Positions 21,865-31,377 of a DNA stretch of 64,000 bases are shown here, one piece after another. A program made the position numbers and the translations under genes. Position 1 is the stretch's first letter; each line of letters opens with the position of its first letter. Source of the stretch: Agromyces cerinus (GTDB taxonomy: Bacteria > Actinomycetota > Actinomycetes > Actinomycetales > Microbacteriaceae); assembly GCF_016907835.1 (NCBI RefSeq), contig NZ_JAFBCT010000001.1:372001-436000 (forward strand), given 5' to 3'. The notes beneath the pieces are model-generated. The model saw nothing but the letters and a program-made list of their open reading frames with translations. It searched no databases and was not told the origin of the DNA.

Positions 21865-22680
21865 TCAGTCGCTCGACTGTGCGATCGCGAGCATGCGCAG
21901 GATCTCGAGGTACAGCCAGATGACCGTGACCATGATGCCGAAGACGCCCGACCACTCGTACTTCTTCGGGGCGCGGTTGCGCACGCCCTGCTGGATGAAG
22001 TCGAAGTCGAGCACGAGCGAGTACGCCGCCATGATGACGACGAAGACGCCGAGGATGACTCCGAGGGGGATTCCCATGATGTCGATGCTGCCGCGGAGGC
22101 CCCACGGGTTGCCCTCCGCGCCGCCGAAGATCATGATGCCGAAGTTCACGAGCGAGAAGACCGCGTAGCCGATCATCGCGATGAGGAAGATCTTCGTCGC
22201 CTTCTTCGAGGCGCGGATCTTGCCCGAGGCGAAGAGCGCGAGCGTCACACCGACGACGACGAGCGTCGCGATGACGGCCTGCGCGACGATGCCGGGGTTC
22301 ATCGCCTCGTACCACGACGAGATACCCCCGACGAAGACACCCTGTGCCGCCGAGTAGGCGAGTACCAGTGCGGGGGAGGGCTCCTTCTTGAAGATGTTGA
22401 CGAGCGCGAGCACGAAGCCGACGATGCCGGCGCCGATCCAGAGGAACGGCATCGAATCAGCCGTGACCCAGCCGAGGGCGGCGCCGATGACGAGCAGTCC
22501 GAAGGCGAGCGCCGACTTCTGGATGGTCGTCTCGACCGCCATCGTCTCACCGGCGGGCGGCGTCGCGGGCTGGTTGTACATCTCCTGCAGCTGCTGGGCC
22601 GAGATGTCTTGCGCTGCGGCCACGCCCCCCTGCGCGGAGAACGCGGAGTTCCGCGAGAATGCGGGGTTGTCGAGAGCCAT
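21865..22680 (-). CDS. Bax inhibitor-1 / YccA-type membrane protein
   Basis: This 271-residue protein has a cytoplasmic N-terminal region of about 55 residues (rich in Ala, Gln and Asn) and seven hydrophobic segments of the BI-1/YetJ fold. The last part, LVLDFDFIQQGVRNRAPKKYEW, carries the paired acidic residues that form the pH/Ca2+ sensor in this family, followed by VWLYLEILRML. Bacterial members such as YetJ leak calcium; the physiological role here is unknown. Start ATG 22680. It converges on ldh. Confidence 0.92.
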   Translation of the reverse strand: MALDNPAFSRNSAFSAQGGVAAAQDISAQQLQEMYNQPATPPAGETMAVETTIQKSALAFGLLVIGAALGWVTADSMPFLWIGAGIVGFVLALVNIFKKEPSPALVLAYSAAQGVFVGGISSWYEAMNPGIVAQAVIATLVVVGVTLALFASGKIRASKKATKIFLIAMIGYAVFSLVNFGIMIFGGAEGNPWGLRGSIDIMGIPLGVILGVFVVIMAAYSLVLDFDFIQQGVRNRAPKKYEWSGVFGIMVTVIWLYLEILRMLAIAQSSD

Positions 22681-22849
22681 GGGTTTCCTCTGCTTTCGGC
22701 TGTGTTCGGGGGTCGGGCGGCGGCCGCACGCGGCATCCGCTTGACTACCAACCTACCCGAGTTGTCCGTGACAACGCCTTGAGTTCCCGCGACATTCCCC
22801 GCCCGGCATGGCTGCTGCTGACGACGCTGCTGCTGACTACGCTTGGCGC

Positions 22850-23899
22850 ATGCAGCACCACGAAGCTCCGCGCCCGCTCGTGATCGGGCACCGCGGTGCG
22901 CCCGGCTATCGTCCGGAGCACACGCGCTCGGCCTACGAACTCGCGTTCGCGCTCGGCGCCGACGCGGTCGAGCCCGACATCGTCGCCACGCGCGACGGCG
23001 TGCTCGTGCTGCGTCACGAGAACGAGATCTCGGGCACGACCGACGTCGCGGACCGCCCCGAGTTCGCCGGGCGTCGCACGACGCGCGAGATCGACGGCAG
23101 CCCCCTCACCGGATGGTTCACCGAGGACTTCACCTGGGCCGAACTCGCGACCCTGCGGGCGCGCGAACGGCTCGGCGCCCTGCGTCACGCGAGTGCGAGC
23201 TTCGACGATCGCTTCCCGATCATCAGGCTCCGCGACCTGTTCGAGATCATCGACGTCGCCGCCGACGAGCAGCGACGCCTCCTGCGCATGGTCGCCGAGT
23301 TCAAGCACGCCGCGCACTTCGACGCGATCGGGCTGCCGCTCGACGAGCTGTTCCAGGCCGAACTCGATGCCGCCGGCTGGGGCCGCGGCGACGAACGGCT
23401 CATCATGGAGGCGTTCGAGCCGACGCTGCTCGATCGGCTCGGGGCACGCGGCATCCGGGGCAGGCGGGTGTTCCTGATCGAGGGCTCCGGCGCTCCCTGG
23501 GATCTCGTGCTCGAGCAGGGCGCCGGCGCTCCGAAGTACGACTCCTTCGTGACCGAGGCGGGGCTGCTCCGCCTCGCCGGCCGCTTCGACGGCGTGAGCG
23601 TCGGCAAGTCGCGGCTCGTCGGCGGGGCGAAGGCGAAGCGGGCGGATGCCGCGGGGGCGCCGCTCTCGGGCGCCGAACTCGTCGACGCGGCGCACGCGGC
23701 CGAGCTCGAGATCTACACCTGGACCCTCCGCCCCGAGAACAGCTTCCTCGCGAGCCGGTTCCGGCGCGGCACCGTGCGGGCGGCCTTCGGCGACTGGGCG
23801 GGCGAGTTCGCCGAGATCATCGGCATGGGCGTCGACGGCGTGTTCCTCGACCATCCCGACCTCGGCGTCGAGGCGCGTCGGGCGACGCACGTCTCTTGA
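22850..23899 (+). CDS. Glycerophosphodiester phosphodiesterase
   Basis: This 349-residue GDPD-fold TIM barrel hydrolyses glycerophosphodiesters to glycerol-3-phosphate and an alcohol. Catalytic and metal residues are visible: VIGHRGAPGYRPEHT, VEPDIVATRDGVLVLRHE and, near the end, GVDGVFLDHPDLG. The ATG at 22850 puts the GHRG motif about ten residues in. An alternative ATG at 22808 adds 14 Ala/Asp-rich residues; neither has a good ribosome site. No signal peptide is seen, so it is probably cytoplasmic. Divergent from the BI-1 gene. Confidence 0.9.
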   Translation: MQHHEAPRPLVIGHRGAPGYRPEHTRSAYELAFALGADAVEPDIVATRDGVLVLRHENEISGTTDVADRPEFAGRRTTREIDGSPLTGWFTEDFTWAELATLRARERLGALRHASASFDDRFPIIRLRDLFEIIDVAADEQRRLLRMVAEFKHAAHFDAIGLPLDELFQAELDAAGWGRGDERLIMEAFEPTLLDRLGARGIRGRRVFLIEGSGAPWDLVLEQGAGAPKYDSFVTEAGLLRLAGRFDGVSVGKSRLVGGAKAKRADAAGAPLSGAELVDAAHAAELEIYTWTLRPENSFLASRFRRGTVRAAFGDWAGEFAEIIGMGVDGVFLDHPDLGVEARRATHVS

Positions 23900-23918
23900 G
23901 GGAGCGGGCTCCGGAGCC

Positions 23919-24743
23919 TCACCACGCGTCGACGAGTTCGATGCCCTCCGTCTCGATCGCCGTGCGGAACCGGTCGTCGCGGAGCAGCGCGAGTTCCCAC
24001 GCGCGGACGATCCCGTCGGGGCCGGCGACGGCGTGCTCCGGTGCCGGGTGCATGAAGATCTCGCTCGTGCCCTCGGGCAGCGCGCCGAGGACGCGCAGGT
24101 AGCCGTCGCGGAGCGCCGCGTAACCCCCGAGCTGCGCGGCCGGCATGCGGTTCGTCGCGATCGCGGCGGGTATCGGCACGCCGAGCGCGTCTGCGGCGGC
24201 GACGCCTGTCGCGTGCACCGCGGCAGCCTCGGCCGGCAGCGCGCCGCCGAGGTAGAGGGTCGGGTCCCTGGGGAGTCGGAACCCCAGACCGTGGCGTGCC
24301 GCGAGCTCGAGCGCCTCGGCGATGAACGAGCGTCCGGTGAGGCCGTAGAGGGTGCCGGCATGGGAGTCGAGGGCGAGCGGCCGGATGCCCCAGCCCAGGA
24401 GGACCTGCAACTGCGCATCGAGTTCGGCGGCGACGTCGGCGGCATCCGCTCGCGCACCCACCACGGCGGGGTCGAACGGAAGCGAGCCGTCCTCCGAGAC
24501 GAGCGACGGCGCGGCCCCGACCGGTCGCCATGCGGCGAGACCGCGTTCGCTCGAGAGCGTCGCGTGCAGGCGCGGCGCGATGCCGGCGCGGGCGACGGCG
24601 GTCGCCGCGACGTCGGCGCCCGGCGCGACGACGATGGCCGTCGACGCCGTGATCGCGCCCTCGGCCGCCAGGAGCGCGATCTCGACCGAGGTACCCGGTT
24701 CGCGGCCGAGGTCGTCGGCCGTGAGCACCAGACGCCGGGTCAC
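23919..24743 (-). CDS. ChbG/HpnK (YdjC) family carbohydrate deacetylase
   Basis: This 274-residue protein starts MTRRLVLTADDLG, the metal-binding ADDLG motif of YdjC deacetylases. It also has HATLSS-type and LDSHAGT histidine motifs and EIFMHPAPEH near the end. Family members remove acetyl groups from chitooligosaccharides or similar sugars; the substrate is unknown. It starts with GTG in a four-base overlap with the upstream transporter gene, so the pair likely imports and trims an oligosaccharide or glycoside. Confidence 0.85.
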   Translation of the reverse strand: MTRRLVLTADDLGREPGTSVEIALLAAEGAITASTAIVVAPGADVAATAVARAGIAPRLHATLSSERGLAAWRPVGAAPSLVSEDGSLPFDPAVVGARADAADVAAELDAQLQVLLGWGIRPLALDSHAGTLYGLTGRSFIAEALELAARHGLGFRLPRDPTLYLGGALPAEAAAVHATGVAAADALGVPIPAAIATNRMPAAQLGGYAALRDGYLRVLGALPEGTSEIFMHPAPEHAVAGPDGIVRAWELALLRDDRFRTAIETEGIELVDAW

Positions 24744-26131
24744 TGCGCGGTCTCGTCGTCGGCTGCGGTGCTGCGCACTGCCGCGAGCGTCATGCCGCCG
24801 TCGGCCTCCGCCTCGGAGAGACCCTCGGGGACGCGGATGAATCGGGCGAGCACCGCCCCGATCGTGCAGAGGATGAACGGGTACACGCAGAGGTAGATGC
24901 GGAACGCGACATCCGGTTGGCCGCCGGGGTCGTCTCCGGAGTTGTAGCCGAAGAAGATGCCGAGCGAGGCGAGCGCGAGTCCGGTGATGATGCCGTTCAG
25001 GCGCCCGAAGAAGCCGAAGGCCGAGAGGAAGAGCCCTTCGCGATGCTGGCCGTGCCGTCGGGCGTCGTCGTCGAGCACGCGCGCAACGATCAGGTCGTTC
25101 GTGGCGAGCATGCCCGAGTAGCCGATGCCGACGAGGAGACCGGCGAGCAGTGCGGTGACGAGGTCGGTGGCGAAGAACAGCGGGATGAAGCTGAGCGCGA
25201 GGATCACGAAGGCGAGCCGCCAGGTGAACGCCGCGCCCTTCCGCCGGATCACGCGGGTCCAGACGACGAGGCCGGCTGCCGAGCAGACGATGACGGTGGC
25301 CTGGAGGAACAGCGCATTCGCGACGGGCAGGCCGAGGGAGTAGCGCACGTAGAGCTGGAGGCCCGCGAGCACGAGCCCCATGGCGCTCGCGTAGCAGGCG
25401 CCGGCGACGCCGATCGACCAGAACTTCGGGTTGCGGAAGATCGTGAGGAGCGTCGGGAGGAAGCGCGGTCGCGCACCGGCGGCGTAGCGCGGGTTCTCCT
25501 TCGCGCTGAAGGCCATGAAGAGGATGACCGCCGTGGCGATCACCCCGTAGATGACCGCCGTCGTCGTGAAGCCGACCGTGGTGTCCTCGGTGCCGAACAC
25601 CGATGTCGTGAGCAAGGGGGTCACCGCGAGCGAGATCACCAGTGCGACGAGCTGGAAGCCCTGTCGCAGCGAGTTGGCGACCGCGCGCTTGCGCTCACGC
25701 GGGAAGAGCTCGGGAAGCAGTGCGCCGTAGTTGGCGTTCAGCATCGAGTCGAACGCCTCGCAGAGGATCGCGAAGATCGCGAACCAGAGCACGAGCCCGA
25801 GGCCGTCGAGCGAATCGGGTGCGGAGAAGAAGGCGATCATGCTCGCGGCGAGGAGCGGGGCGCCGACGACGAGCCAGGGCCGGCGCCGGCCCCAGCGGGT
25901 GCGGGTGCGGTCGGAGAGGAAGCCGAGCACCGGATTGTCGACGGCGTCGATGACGGCGTAGACGATCATGACGCCCGCGTACACCCGCACGTCGAGTCCG
26001 AGGATGTCGACGTAGTACAGGATCATCGAGCCCTTGATCATGTTGATCGGGATCGAGGTGCCGAACATTCCGACGGCGTACCGCCAGGGCGCGGTCGCTG
26101 GGGCAGGGGCGGTCTCGGAGCGTTCGGTCAT
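24740..26131 (-). CDS. MFS transporter, GPH (glycoside-pentoside-hexuronide:cation) type
   Basis: This 463-residue inner-membrane symporter has about 12 membrane segments. It has the GPH loop DAVDNPVLGFLSDRTRTRWGRRRPW between segments 2 and 3 and an AFDSMLNANYGALLPELFP segment. GPH proteins take up sugars or glycosides with H+ or Na+. It overlaps the ChbG-like deacetylase by four bases, supporting a sugar substrate. Divergent from pcrA. Confidence 0.88.
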   Translation of the reverse strand: MTERSETAPAPATAPWRYAVGMFGTSIPINMIKGSMILYYVDILGLDVRVYAGVMIVYAVIDAVDNPVLGFLSDRTRTRWGRRRPWLVVGAPLLAASMIAFFSAPDSLDGLGLVLWFAIFAILCEAFDSMLNANYGALLPELFPRERKRAVANSLRQGFQLVALVISLAVTPLLTTSVFGTEDTTVGFTTTAVIYGVIATAVILFMAFSAKENPRYAAGARPRFLPTLLTIFRNPKFWSIGVAGACYASAMGLVLAGLQLYVRYSLGLPVANALFLQATVIVCSAAGLVVWTRVIRRKGAAFTWRLAFVILALSFIPLFFATDLVTALLAGLLVGIGYSGMLATNDLIVARVLDDDARRHGQHREGLFLSAFGFFGRLNGIITGLALASLGIFFGYNSGDDPGGQPDVAFRIYLCVYPFILCTIGAVLARFIRVPEGLSEAEADGGMTLAAVRSTAADDETAQ

Positions 26132-26156
26132 CGTCGTCCTTCGCTGGGGGTGCGGA

Positions 26157-26170
26157 AATGTTACGACATT
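26157..26170. promoter_or_regulatory. Possible operator between the GPH transporter and pcrA
   Basis: aatgt, four bases, acatt form a small AT-rich inverted repeat in an otherwise GC-rich 146-base divergent spacer, 26 bases upstream of the transporter start. It could bind a sugar-responsive regulator. This is weak evidence. Confidence 0.25.
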
Positions 26171-26277
26171 CTGCGTTCGCCGTCGCGCTCTGCTTGAGAT
26201 CGGTGCTCGGGTGCGGCCGTGGCGTCCGTCCGCTGCCCGAGGTGCGTGTCGGATGTCGCGCCTAGACTTGGAGGGAC

Positions 26278-28746
26278 ATGACGCTGATCCTCGACCCCGA
26301 CGACCCGGCCGGCTGGCGCGAGGCGCCCCCCGCCGTCGATGCGGGCACCACCGGCTCCCGACTGACCGACGGCCTGAACCCCGAGCAGCGCGAGGCGGTC
26401 GAGTACCGCGGCCCCGCGCTCCTCATCGTCGCCGGCGCGGGGTCGGGCAAGACGCGCGTGCTCACGCACCGCATCGCGAGCCTCATCGAGAGCCGCGAGG
26501 CGTGGCCGAGCCAGATCCTCGCGATCACCTTCACCAACAAGGCCGCGGCCGAGATGCGGGAGCGCGTCCAGGCGCTGCTCGGGGAGAGCGCGTCGGGCAT
26601 GTGGATCTCGACGTTCCACTCGGCGTGCGTGCGCATCCTGCGCCGCGAGGCCGAGTCGATCGGGCTGTCGTCGACCTTCACGATCTACGACTCGGCCGAC
26701 CAGCGCACGATCCTCAAGCGCATCATCAAAGAGCTCGACGCCGACACCATGGGCTTCACGCCTGCGAGTGCGCAGGCCAAGATCTCGAAGCTGAAGAACG
26801 AGCTCGCCGACGCCGAGACGCACGCGCGCAATGCCAACATGAACGACCCGCAAGAGGTCATGTTCCTCGAGATCTTCCGCCAGTACACGCGGCGGCTGCG
26901 GGCGGCGAGCGCGCTCGACTTCGACGACCTCATCGCCGAGACGGTCTACCTCTTCCGGGCCTTCCCGAAGGTCGCCGCGCTCTACCAGCGCCGTTTCCGG
27001 CACATCCTCGTCGACGAGTATCAGGACACGAACCACGCCCAGTACTCGCTCATCCACGAGCTGACCCGGCCGGTGCCGCGCGAGATCGTCGACGAGCTCG
27101 ACCAGCACGGCATCCTCGTGCGCGGCCTCACCGACGGCTCGGGGGCGATCCCGGGCGCGAGCCTCACGGTCGTCGGCGACTCCGACCAGTCGATCTACGC
27201 GTTCCGCGGGGCCGACATCCGCAACATCTCCGAGTTCGAGCGCGACTTCCCCGGTGCGAAGGTCGTGCTCCTCGAGCAGAACTACCGCTCGACGCAGAAC
27301 ATCCTCTCCGCGGCGAACGCGGTCATCTCGAACAACTTCGACCGGAAAGAGAAGAAACTCTGGACGGCCGACGGTGATGGCGACAAGATCGTCGGCTACA
27401 CGGGGTACACGGCACACGACGAGGCGCAGTTCATCGCCGACGAGATCGAGTCGCTGCACCGTGCCGGCGTCGCCTACCGCGACATCGCCGTCTTCTACCG
27501 CACCAACGCGCAGACCCGCGCGCTGGAGGAGATCTTCGTGCGCTCGGCGCTGCCGTACCGCGTCGTCGGCGGCACGAAGTTCTACGAGCGCGCCGAGATC
27601 AAGGACGCGATGGCCTACCTCATCGCGGTCGCGAACCCCGTCGACGAGCTCGCACTGCGGCGCATCCTGAACACCCCGAAGCGCGGCATCGGTCCCGCGA
27701 CCGAGACGGCGCTCGCCATGTTCGCCGAGCAGAACGAGCTCACCTTCCGGCAGGCGATGCGCGCGGCCGACGGGCTCGGACTCGGCCCGAAGGTGACGGG
27801 CGCGATCTCGGCGCTCGCGAACGTGCTCGACGAGGCCGCGGCGATGCTCGTGCCCTCGGCCGAGGGGCTCGAGGCCGGCACGAACGCAGGGGCGGCGAAG
27901 GTCTCCGACGTGCTGGTGTTCCTCATGGAGCGGTCGGGTCTGCTCGACGCGCTCCGCAACAGCCGCGACCCGCAAGACGAGACCCGCGCAGAGAACGTCG
28001 AGGAGCTCGTCGCGCAGACCCGCGACTTCGATCGCGAGAACCCCGGCGCCACGCTCGTCGACTTCCTCACCCAGGTCTCGCTCGTGGCGGCGGCCGACGA
28101 ACTCGACGACGCATCCGGCACCGTCTCGCTCATGACGCTGCACACGGCGAAGGGACTCGAGTACCACGCCGTCTTCCTCACCGGCATCGAAGAGGGTCTG
28201 CTGCCGCACCAGATGTCGGCCTCCGAACCGGGCGGCCCGGCTGAGGAGCGCCGGCTCTTCTACGTCGGCATCACCCGCGCCCGCAAGCGCCTCTACCTCT
28301 CGCTCGCGATGAGCCGGGCGCAGTTCGGCGAGGTCGCCGTGGCGATGCCGTCGCGCTACCTGCAGGAGATCCCCGAGGGGCTCATCGACTGGCGCCAGTC
28401 GCCGGGCATGGCCACCTCCCGCGGAGGCACGCAGCCGCGCGCCCTGAACGCCCGCCGCGGTGCACCGGGCGGCGCCTGGGGCACGCGTGATCGCGACCTC
28501 GAGCGGTTCAGCGTCACCCGCTCCGACAAGCCCAAGACCGAATGGGCCAACCGGGTCACCGGCACGGTGCGCGACAACGGCGATCTCACGCTCGCGGCGG
28601 GCGACCGCATCCGTCACACCGACTTCGGCGAGGGCAAGGTCACCCAGGTCACGGGCGAGGGCACGAAGCGCATCGCCCACGTGAGCTTCGACACCGCGGG
28701 CCAGAAGAAGCTCCTGATCAAGATCGCGCCCATCGAGAAGCTCTGA
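26278..28746 (+). CDS. pcrA: ATP-dependent DNA helicase PcrA/UvrD
   Basis: This 822-residue SF1A helicase unwinds DNA 3'-5' in repair and recombination. It has a Q-motif region (LNPEQREAVEY), Walker A AGAGSGKTR (about residues 53-61), TFTNKAAAEMR, Walker B VDEYQDTN, a roughly 30-residue insert, then GDSDQSIYAFRGAD, QNYRSTQNIL, TLHTAKGLEYHAVF and VGITRARKRLYL. The C-terminal Tudor-like region, which in PcrA binds RNA polymerase, is present (IRHTDFGEGKV). The ATG at 26278 follows ggaggg. Confidence 0.96.
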   Translation: MTLILDPDDPAGWREAPPAVDAGTTGSRLTDGLNPEQREAVEYRGPALLIVAGAGSGKTRVLTHRIASLIESREAWPSQILAITFTNKAAAEMRERVQALLGESASGMWISTFHSACVRILRREAESIGLSSTFTIYDSADQRTILKRIIKELDADTMGFTPASAQAKISKLKNELADAETHARNANMNDPQEVMFLEIFRQYTRRLRAASALDFDDLIAETVYLFRAFPKVAALYQRRFRHILVDEYQDTNHAQYSLIHELTRPVPREIVDELDQHGILVRGLTDGSGAIPGASLTVVGDSDQSIYAFRGADIRNISEFERDFPGAKVVLLEQNYRSTQNILSAANAVISNNFDRKEKKLWTADGDGDKIVGYTGYTAHDEAQFIADEIESLHRAGVAYRDIAVFYRTNAQTRALEEIFVRSALPYRVVGGTKFYERAEIKDAMAYLIAVANPVDELALRRILNTPKRGIGPATETALAMFAEQNELTFRQAMRAADGLGLGPKVTGAISALANVLDEAAAMLVPSAEGLEAGTNAGAAKVSDVLVFLMERSGLLDALRNSRDPQDETRAENVEELVAQTRDFDRENPGATLVDFLTQVSLVAAADELDDASGTVSLMTLHTAKGLEYHAVFLTGIEEGLLPHQMSASEPGGPAEERRLFYVGITRARKRLYLSLAMSRAQFGEVAVAMPSRYLQEIPEGLIDWRQSPGMATSRGGTQPRALNARRGAPGGAWGTRDRDLERFSVTRSDKPKTEWANRVTGTVRDNGDLTLAAGDRIRHTDFGEGKVTQVTGEGTKRIAHVSFDTAGQKKLLIKIAPIEKL

Positions 28747-28748
28747 CG

Positions 28749-29864
28749 ATGGCCGACGCGCAGGGCACCCCACGACCGGTGGGGCTCGTCGCGCGGCTTC
28801 GCTCCCTCCGGGCGCTCGATCTCGAGGTCGCGTTGCGCGCCGCGCTCGCCGCGGTCGTGCCGCTCACGGTGCTCGTCGTGCTCGGCCGGGTCGACCTCGC
28901 CGCGTACGCGGCGTTCGGCGGCATGACGGCGATCTTCGGCCGGAGCGAGCCGTACCGCACGCGGCTTCGCACGGTCACCGCGGCCGGTGCGGTGCAGCTC
29001 GGCTCGATCGGCGCCGGCATCCTGCTCTCGGTCGTTCAGGCGCCTGTCTCCGTCGAGGCGCTCGTGCTGGCCGTCGTGATCACGCTCGTGATCCTCGTCT
29101 ACAACACGCTCGGAGTGACGCCGTCGGGCCCGCTCTTCGCGGTCTTCGCGGTGCTCGTCTGTGCGGCCCAGCCCGTCGACGACGGCAGCGGCTGGCTCCG
29201 CTGGGGTGTCGCCGCGGCGGCCGCCGCGTTCGCATGGCTGCTCGCCATGTCGGGATGGCTCCTCCGTCGTGCCGTGCGCACCCGCGAGGAGGCGATCTTC
29301 AAGACCCTGCCGCGGCGGGTGCCGGTTCGGGCGCGCGCCTACGCCGACCCCAGGGTCTGGCTGAACGTCGTGCAGAACGTGCTCGCAGCGCTCGCCGCCG
29401 GGGGAGTCGCCATCGCGCTCGGCATCGGCCACCCGTACTGGGCGGTGGTCAGCGCCGTCGCCGTGATCCCGCCGGCACGGGCCGCCCACACGGTGCAGCG
29501 GGCGTGGCATCGGGTCATCGGCACCGCCGTTGGCGTCGGCGTGGCTGCGCTCGTGCTGTGGCCCGAGCCGCCGATCCCGGTGCTCATCGTGGTGATCGCC
29601 ATCTGCCAGTTCGGGGCCGAGATCCTCGTCGGCCGCCATTACGGCGCGGCGCTCGTCTTCGTCACGCCGCTCGCCCTCACGGTCGCCCATCTCGCCACCC
29701 CGACGCCGCTGCCGGTGTTGCTCGGCGACCGACTGGTCGAAACCGTCATCGGCGCCGTGCTCGGCGTCGCGGCGGTGCTCCTCGCCCGCCGCTTCGTCGA
29801 GCACGTTCCGATGCCGCCGCCCACTGCCGCCACGCCGAGCATCAGACCGAAGGAGCGACCATGA
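28749..29864 (+). CDS. FUSC family integral membrane protein
   Basis: This 371-residue protein has two hydrophobic halves of about five helices each, the second matching FUSC_2 (HPYWAVVSAVAVIPPARAAHTVQRAWHRVIGTAVG). FUSC proteins resemble aromatic acid exporters (AaeB type), but the substrate here is unknown. The ATG at 28749 lies just after the pcrA stop, so it may be co-transcribed with pcrA. Its stop overlaps the Nudix start by ATGA. Confidence 0.85.
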   Translation: MADAQGTPRPVGLVARLRSLRALDLEVALRAALAAVVPLTVLVVLGRVDLAAYAAFGGMTAIFGRSEPYRTRLRTVTAAGAVQLGSIGAGILLSVVQAPVSVEALVLAVVITLVILVYNTLGVTPSGPLFAVFAVLVCAAQPVDDGSGWLRWGVAAAAAAFAWLLAMSGWLLRRAVRTREEAIFKTLPRRVPVRARAYADPRVWLNVVQNVLAALAAGGVAIALGIGHPYWAVVSAVAVIPPARAAHTVQRAWHRVIGTAVGVGVAALVLWPEPPIPVLIVVIAICQFGAEILVGRHYGAALVFVTPLALTVAHLATPTPLPVLLGDRLVETVIGAVLGVAAVLLARRFVEHVPMPPPTAATPSIRPKERP

Positions 29865-30403
29865 CCTGGCCGACACGCGAACGGCGCACCGTGTACGAGA
29901 ACCGATGGATCACCGTCACCGAAGACGACGTCGTCCGGCCCGACGGCACCGAGGGCATCTACGGGGTCGTCGAGCTCCGCAACGACGCCGTGTTCATCGT
30001 CGCAATGACCGACGACGACGAGGTGCTGCTCGTGACGATCGACCGGCACACCGTCGGCTCGTCGATCGAGGTGCCCGCGGGAAGTACCGACGGCGAGGAG
30101 CCGATCGTCGCCGCGCGCCGCGAACTGCTCGAGGAGACGGGCCACGAGGCGGCGGAGTGGCGCGAGATCGGGCGGATGACCGCGCTCAACGGCATCTGCC
30201 GTGCCACCGAGACCGTGTACCTCGCCGCCGGTGCGCGGCGCGTGGCATCCGTCGCCGGGTCGCAGGCGGAGGAGGGCATCAGCGCCGTGCAGGCGGTGCC
30301 GTTCGCCGAGGTCGTCCGCATGGTGTCGGCCGGCGAGATCACCGACGGCGAGACGATCGCCGCGCTCTTCTACGCCGCAGCCGAGCTCGGCCGCATCGGC
30401 TGA
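29861..30403 (+). CDS. Nudix hydrolase (ADP-ribose pyrophosphatase-like)
   Basis: This 180-residue Mg2+-dependent pyrophosphohydrolase has a clear Nudix box: GSTDGEEPIVAARRELLEET followed by G. The opening (RTVYENRWITVTEDDVVRPDG) resembles ADP-ribose or UDP-sugar pyrophosphatases. The ATG at 29861 has aaggag eight bases upstream and overlaps the FUSC stop by four bases, so it is translationally coupled to the membrane protein. The substrate is not certain. Confidence 0.88.
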   Translation: MTWPTRERRTVYENRWITVTEDDVVRPDGTEGIYGVVELRNDAVFIVAMTDDDEVLLVTIDRHTVGSSIEVPAGSTDGEEPIVAARRELLEETGHEAAEWREIGRMTALNGICRATETVYLAAGARRVASVAGSQAEEGISAVQAVPFAEVVRMVSAGEITDGETIAALFYAAAELGRIG

Positions 30404-30472
30404 TCGCGGGCCGTCGACTCGCGCCGATCGGCGTGATCGCCGTGCTGCTCGCGGGAAGCCGCGTCGCCGTCG

Positions 30473-31192
30473 CTACACGGCCACCCCGAGCAGACCGCCG
30501 ATCGCCCACGTGACGACGAGGGCGAGTCCGCCGCCGATCGTGACGCGCAGGATCGCGCGCACTTTCGGGCTCCCGCCGATCCAGGCGCTCAACCAACCGG
30601 TGATGGCGAGCGCCACGATGACCGCGACGAACGTCGTGGCGATGCGCCATTCGGGCGGCGGCAGCAGGATCGCGAGCATCGGCAGCACCGCTCCGGCCAG
30701 GAATGCGAGGGCGGATGCCCCGGCTGCATGCCACGGGCTCGCGACGTCGTCCTGGTCGATGTGCAGCTCGGTCTCGAGGTGTGCGGCGAGCGCGTCGTGC
30801 GCAGTGAGCTCGCGCGCCACCGCCTCGGCCGTCTCCGGGGTGAGGCCCTTCGCACGGTAGAGTCCCGCCAGCTCTGCGAGCTCCTGCTGCGGCATGGTCT
30901 CGAGCTCCCAGCGCTCCTTCGCGATGAGCGCACGCTCGGTGTCGCGCTGGCTCGACACCGATACGTACTCGCCGAGCCCCATCGAGATCGCGCCTGCCAC
31001 CACGGCGGCGACGCCGGCGATGAGGATCGGGCCGACGTCGTTGGCGGCGGCGGCGACGCCCACCACGAGCGCGGCGACCGAGACGATGCCGTCGTTCGCG
31101 CCGAGCACGCCCGCACGCAGCCAATTGAGCTTCGCATGCACTGACACCTCGTGGGGATCGGCGCGGTGGATCGGTTCGCCCAGGTCCGTCAT
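30473..31192 (-). CDS. VIT1/CCC1 family metal transporter
   Basis: This 239-residue membrane protein resembles vacuolar iron/manganese transporters. It has KLNWLRAGVLGANDGIVSVA as first helix, ISMGLGEYVSVSSQRDTE in helix 2, a cytoplasmic acidic helical hairpin that binds metal in VIT1, then three more helices. Likely role is Fe2+/Mn2+ export. The ATG at 31192 gives the normal N-terminus; a longer frame reaches 31282 but has no family match. It converges on the Nudix gene. Confidence 0.9.
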   Translation of the reverse strand: MTDLGEPIHRADPHEVSVHAKLNWLRAGVLGANDGIVSVAALVVGVAAAANDVGPILIAGVAAVVAGAISMGLGEYVSVSSQRDTERALIAKERWELETMPQQELAELAGLYRAKGLTPETAEAVARELTAHDALAAHLETELHIDQDDVASPWHAAGASALAFLAGAVLPMLAILLPPPEWRIATTFVAVIVALAITGWLSAWIGGSPKVRAILRVTIGGGLALVVTWAIGGLLGVAV

Positions 31193-31377
31193 GGCGCCAG
31201 TCTCGCAGCCGGGCCGAGAAGGAACCAGCATGATGAGCCTGTCCTCACTGCGGTGAGTCTCGGTACGCGCTCGGCGTCGCATCGTGGTGAGACGCTCGAC
31301 TGCATCGGTCGACCGTTAGTCTGACCGCACGAGGCTCGGCGCGACGCGCGTCGGCCGGAACCGCGAAGGGGGTCGAG

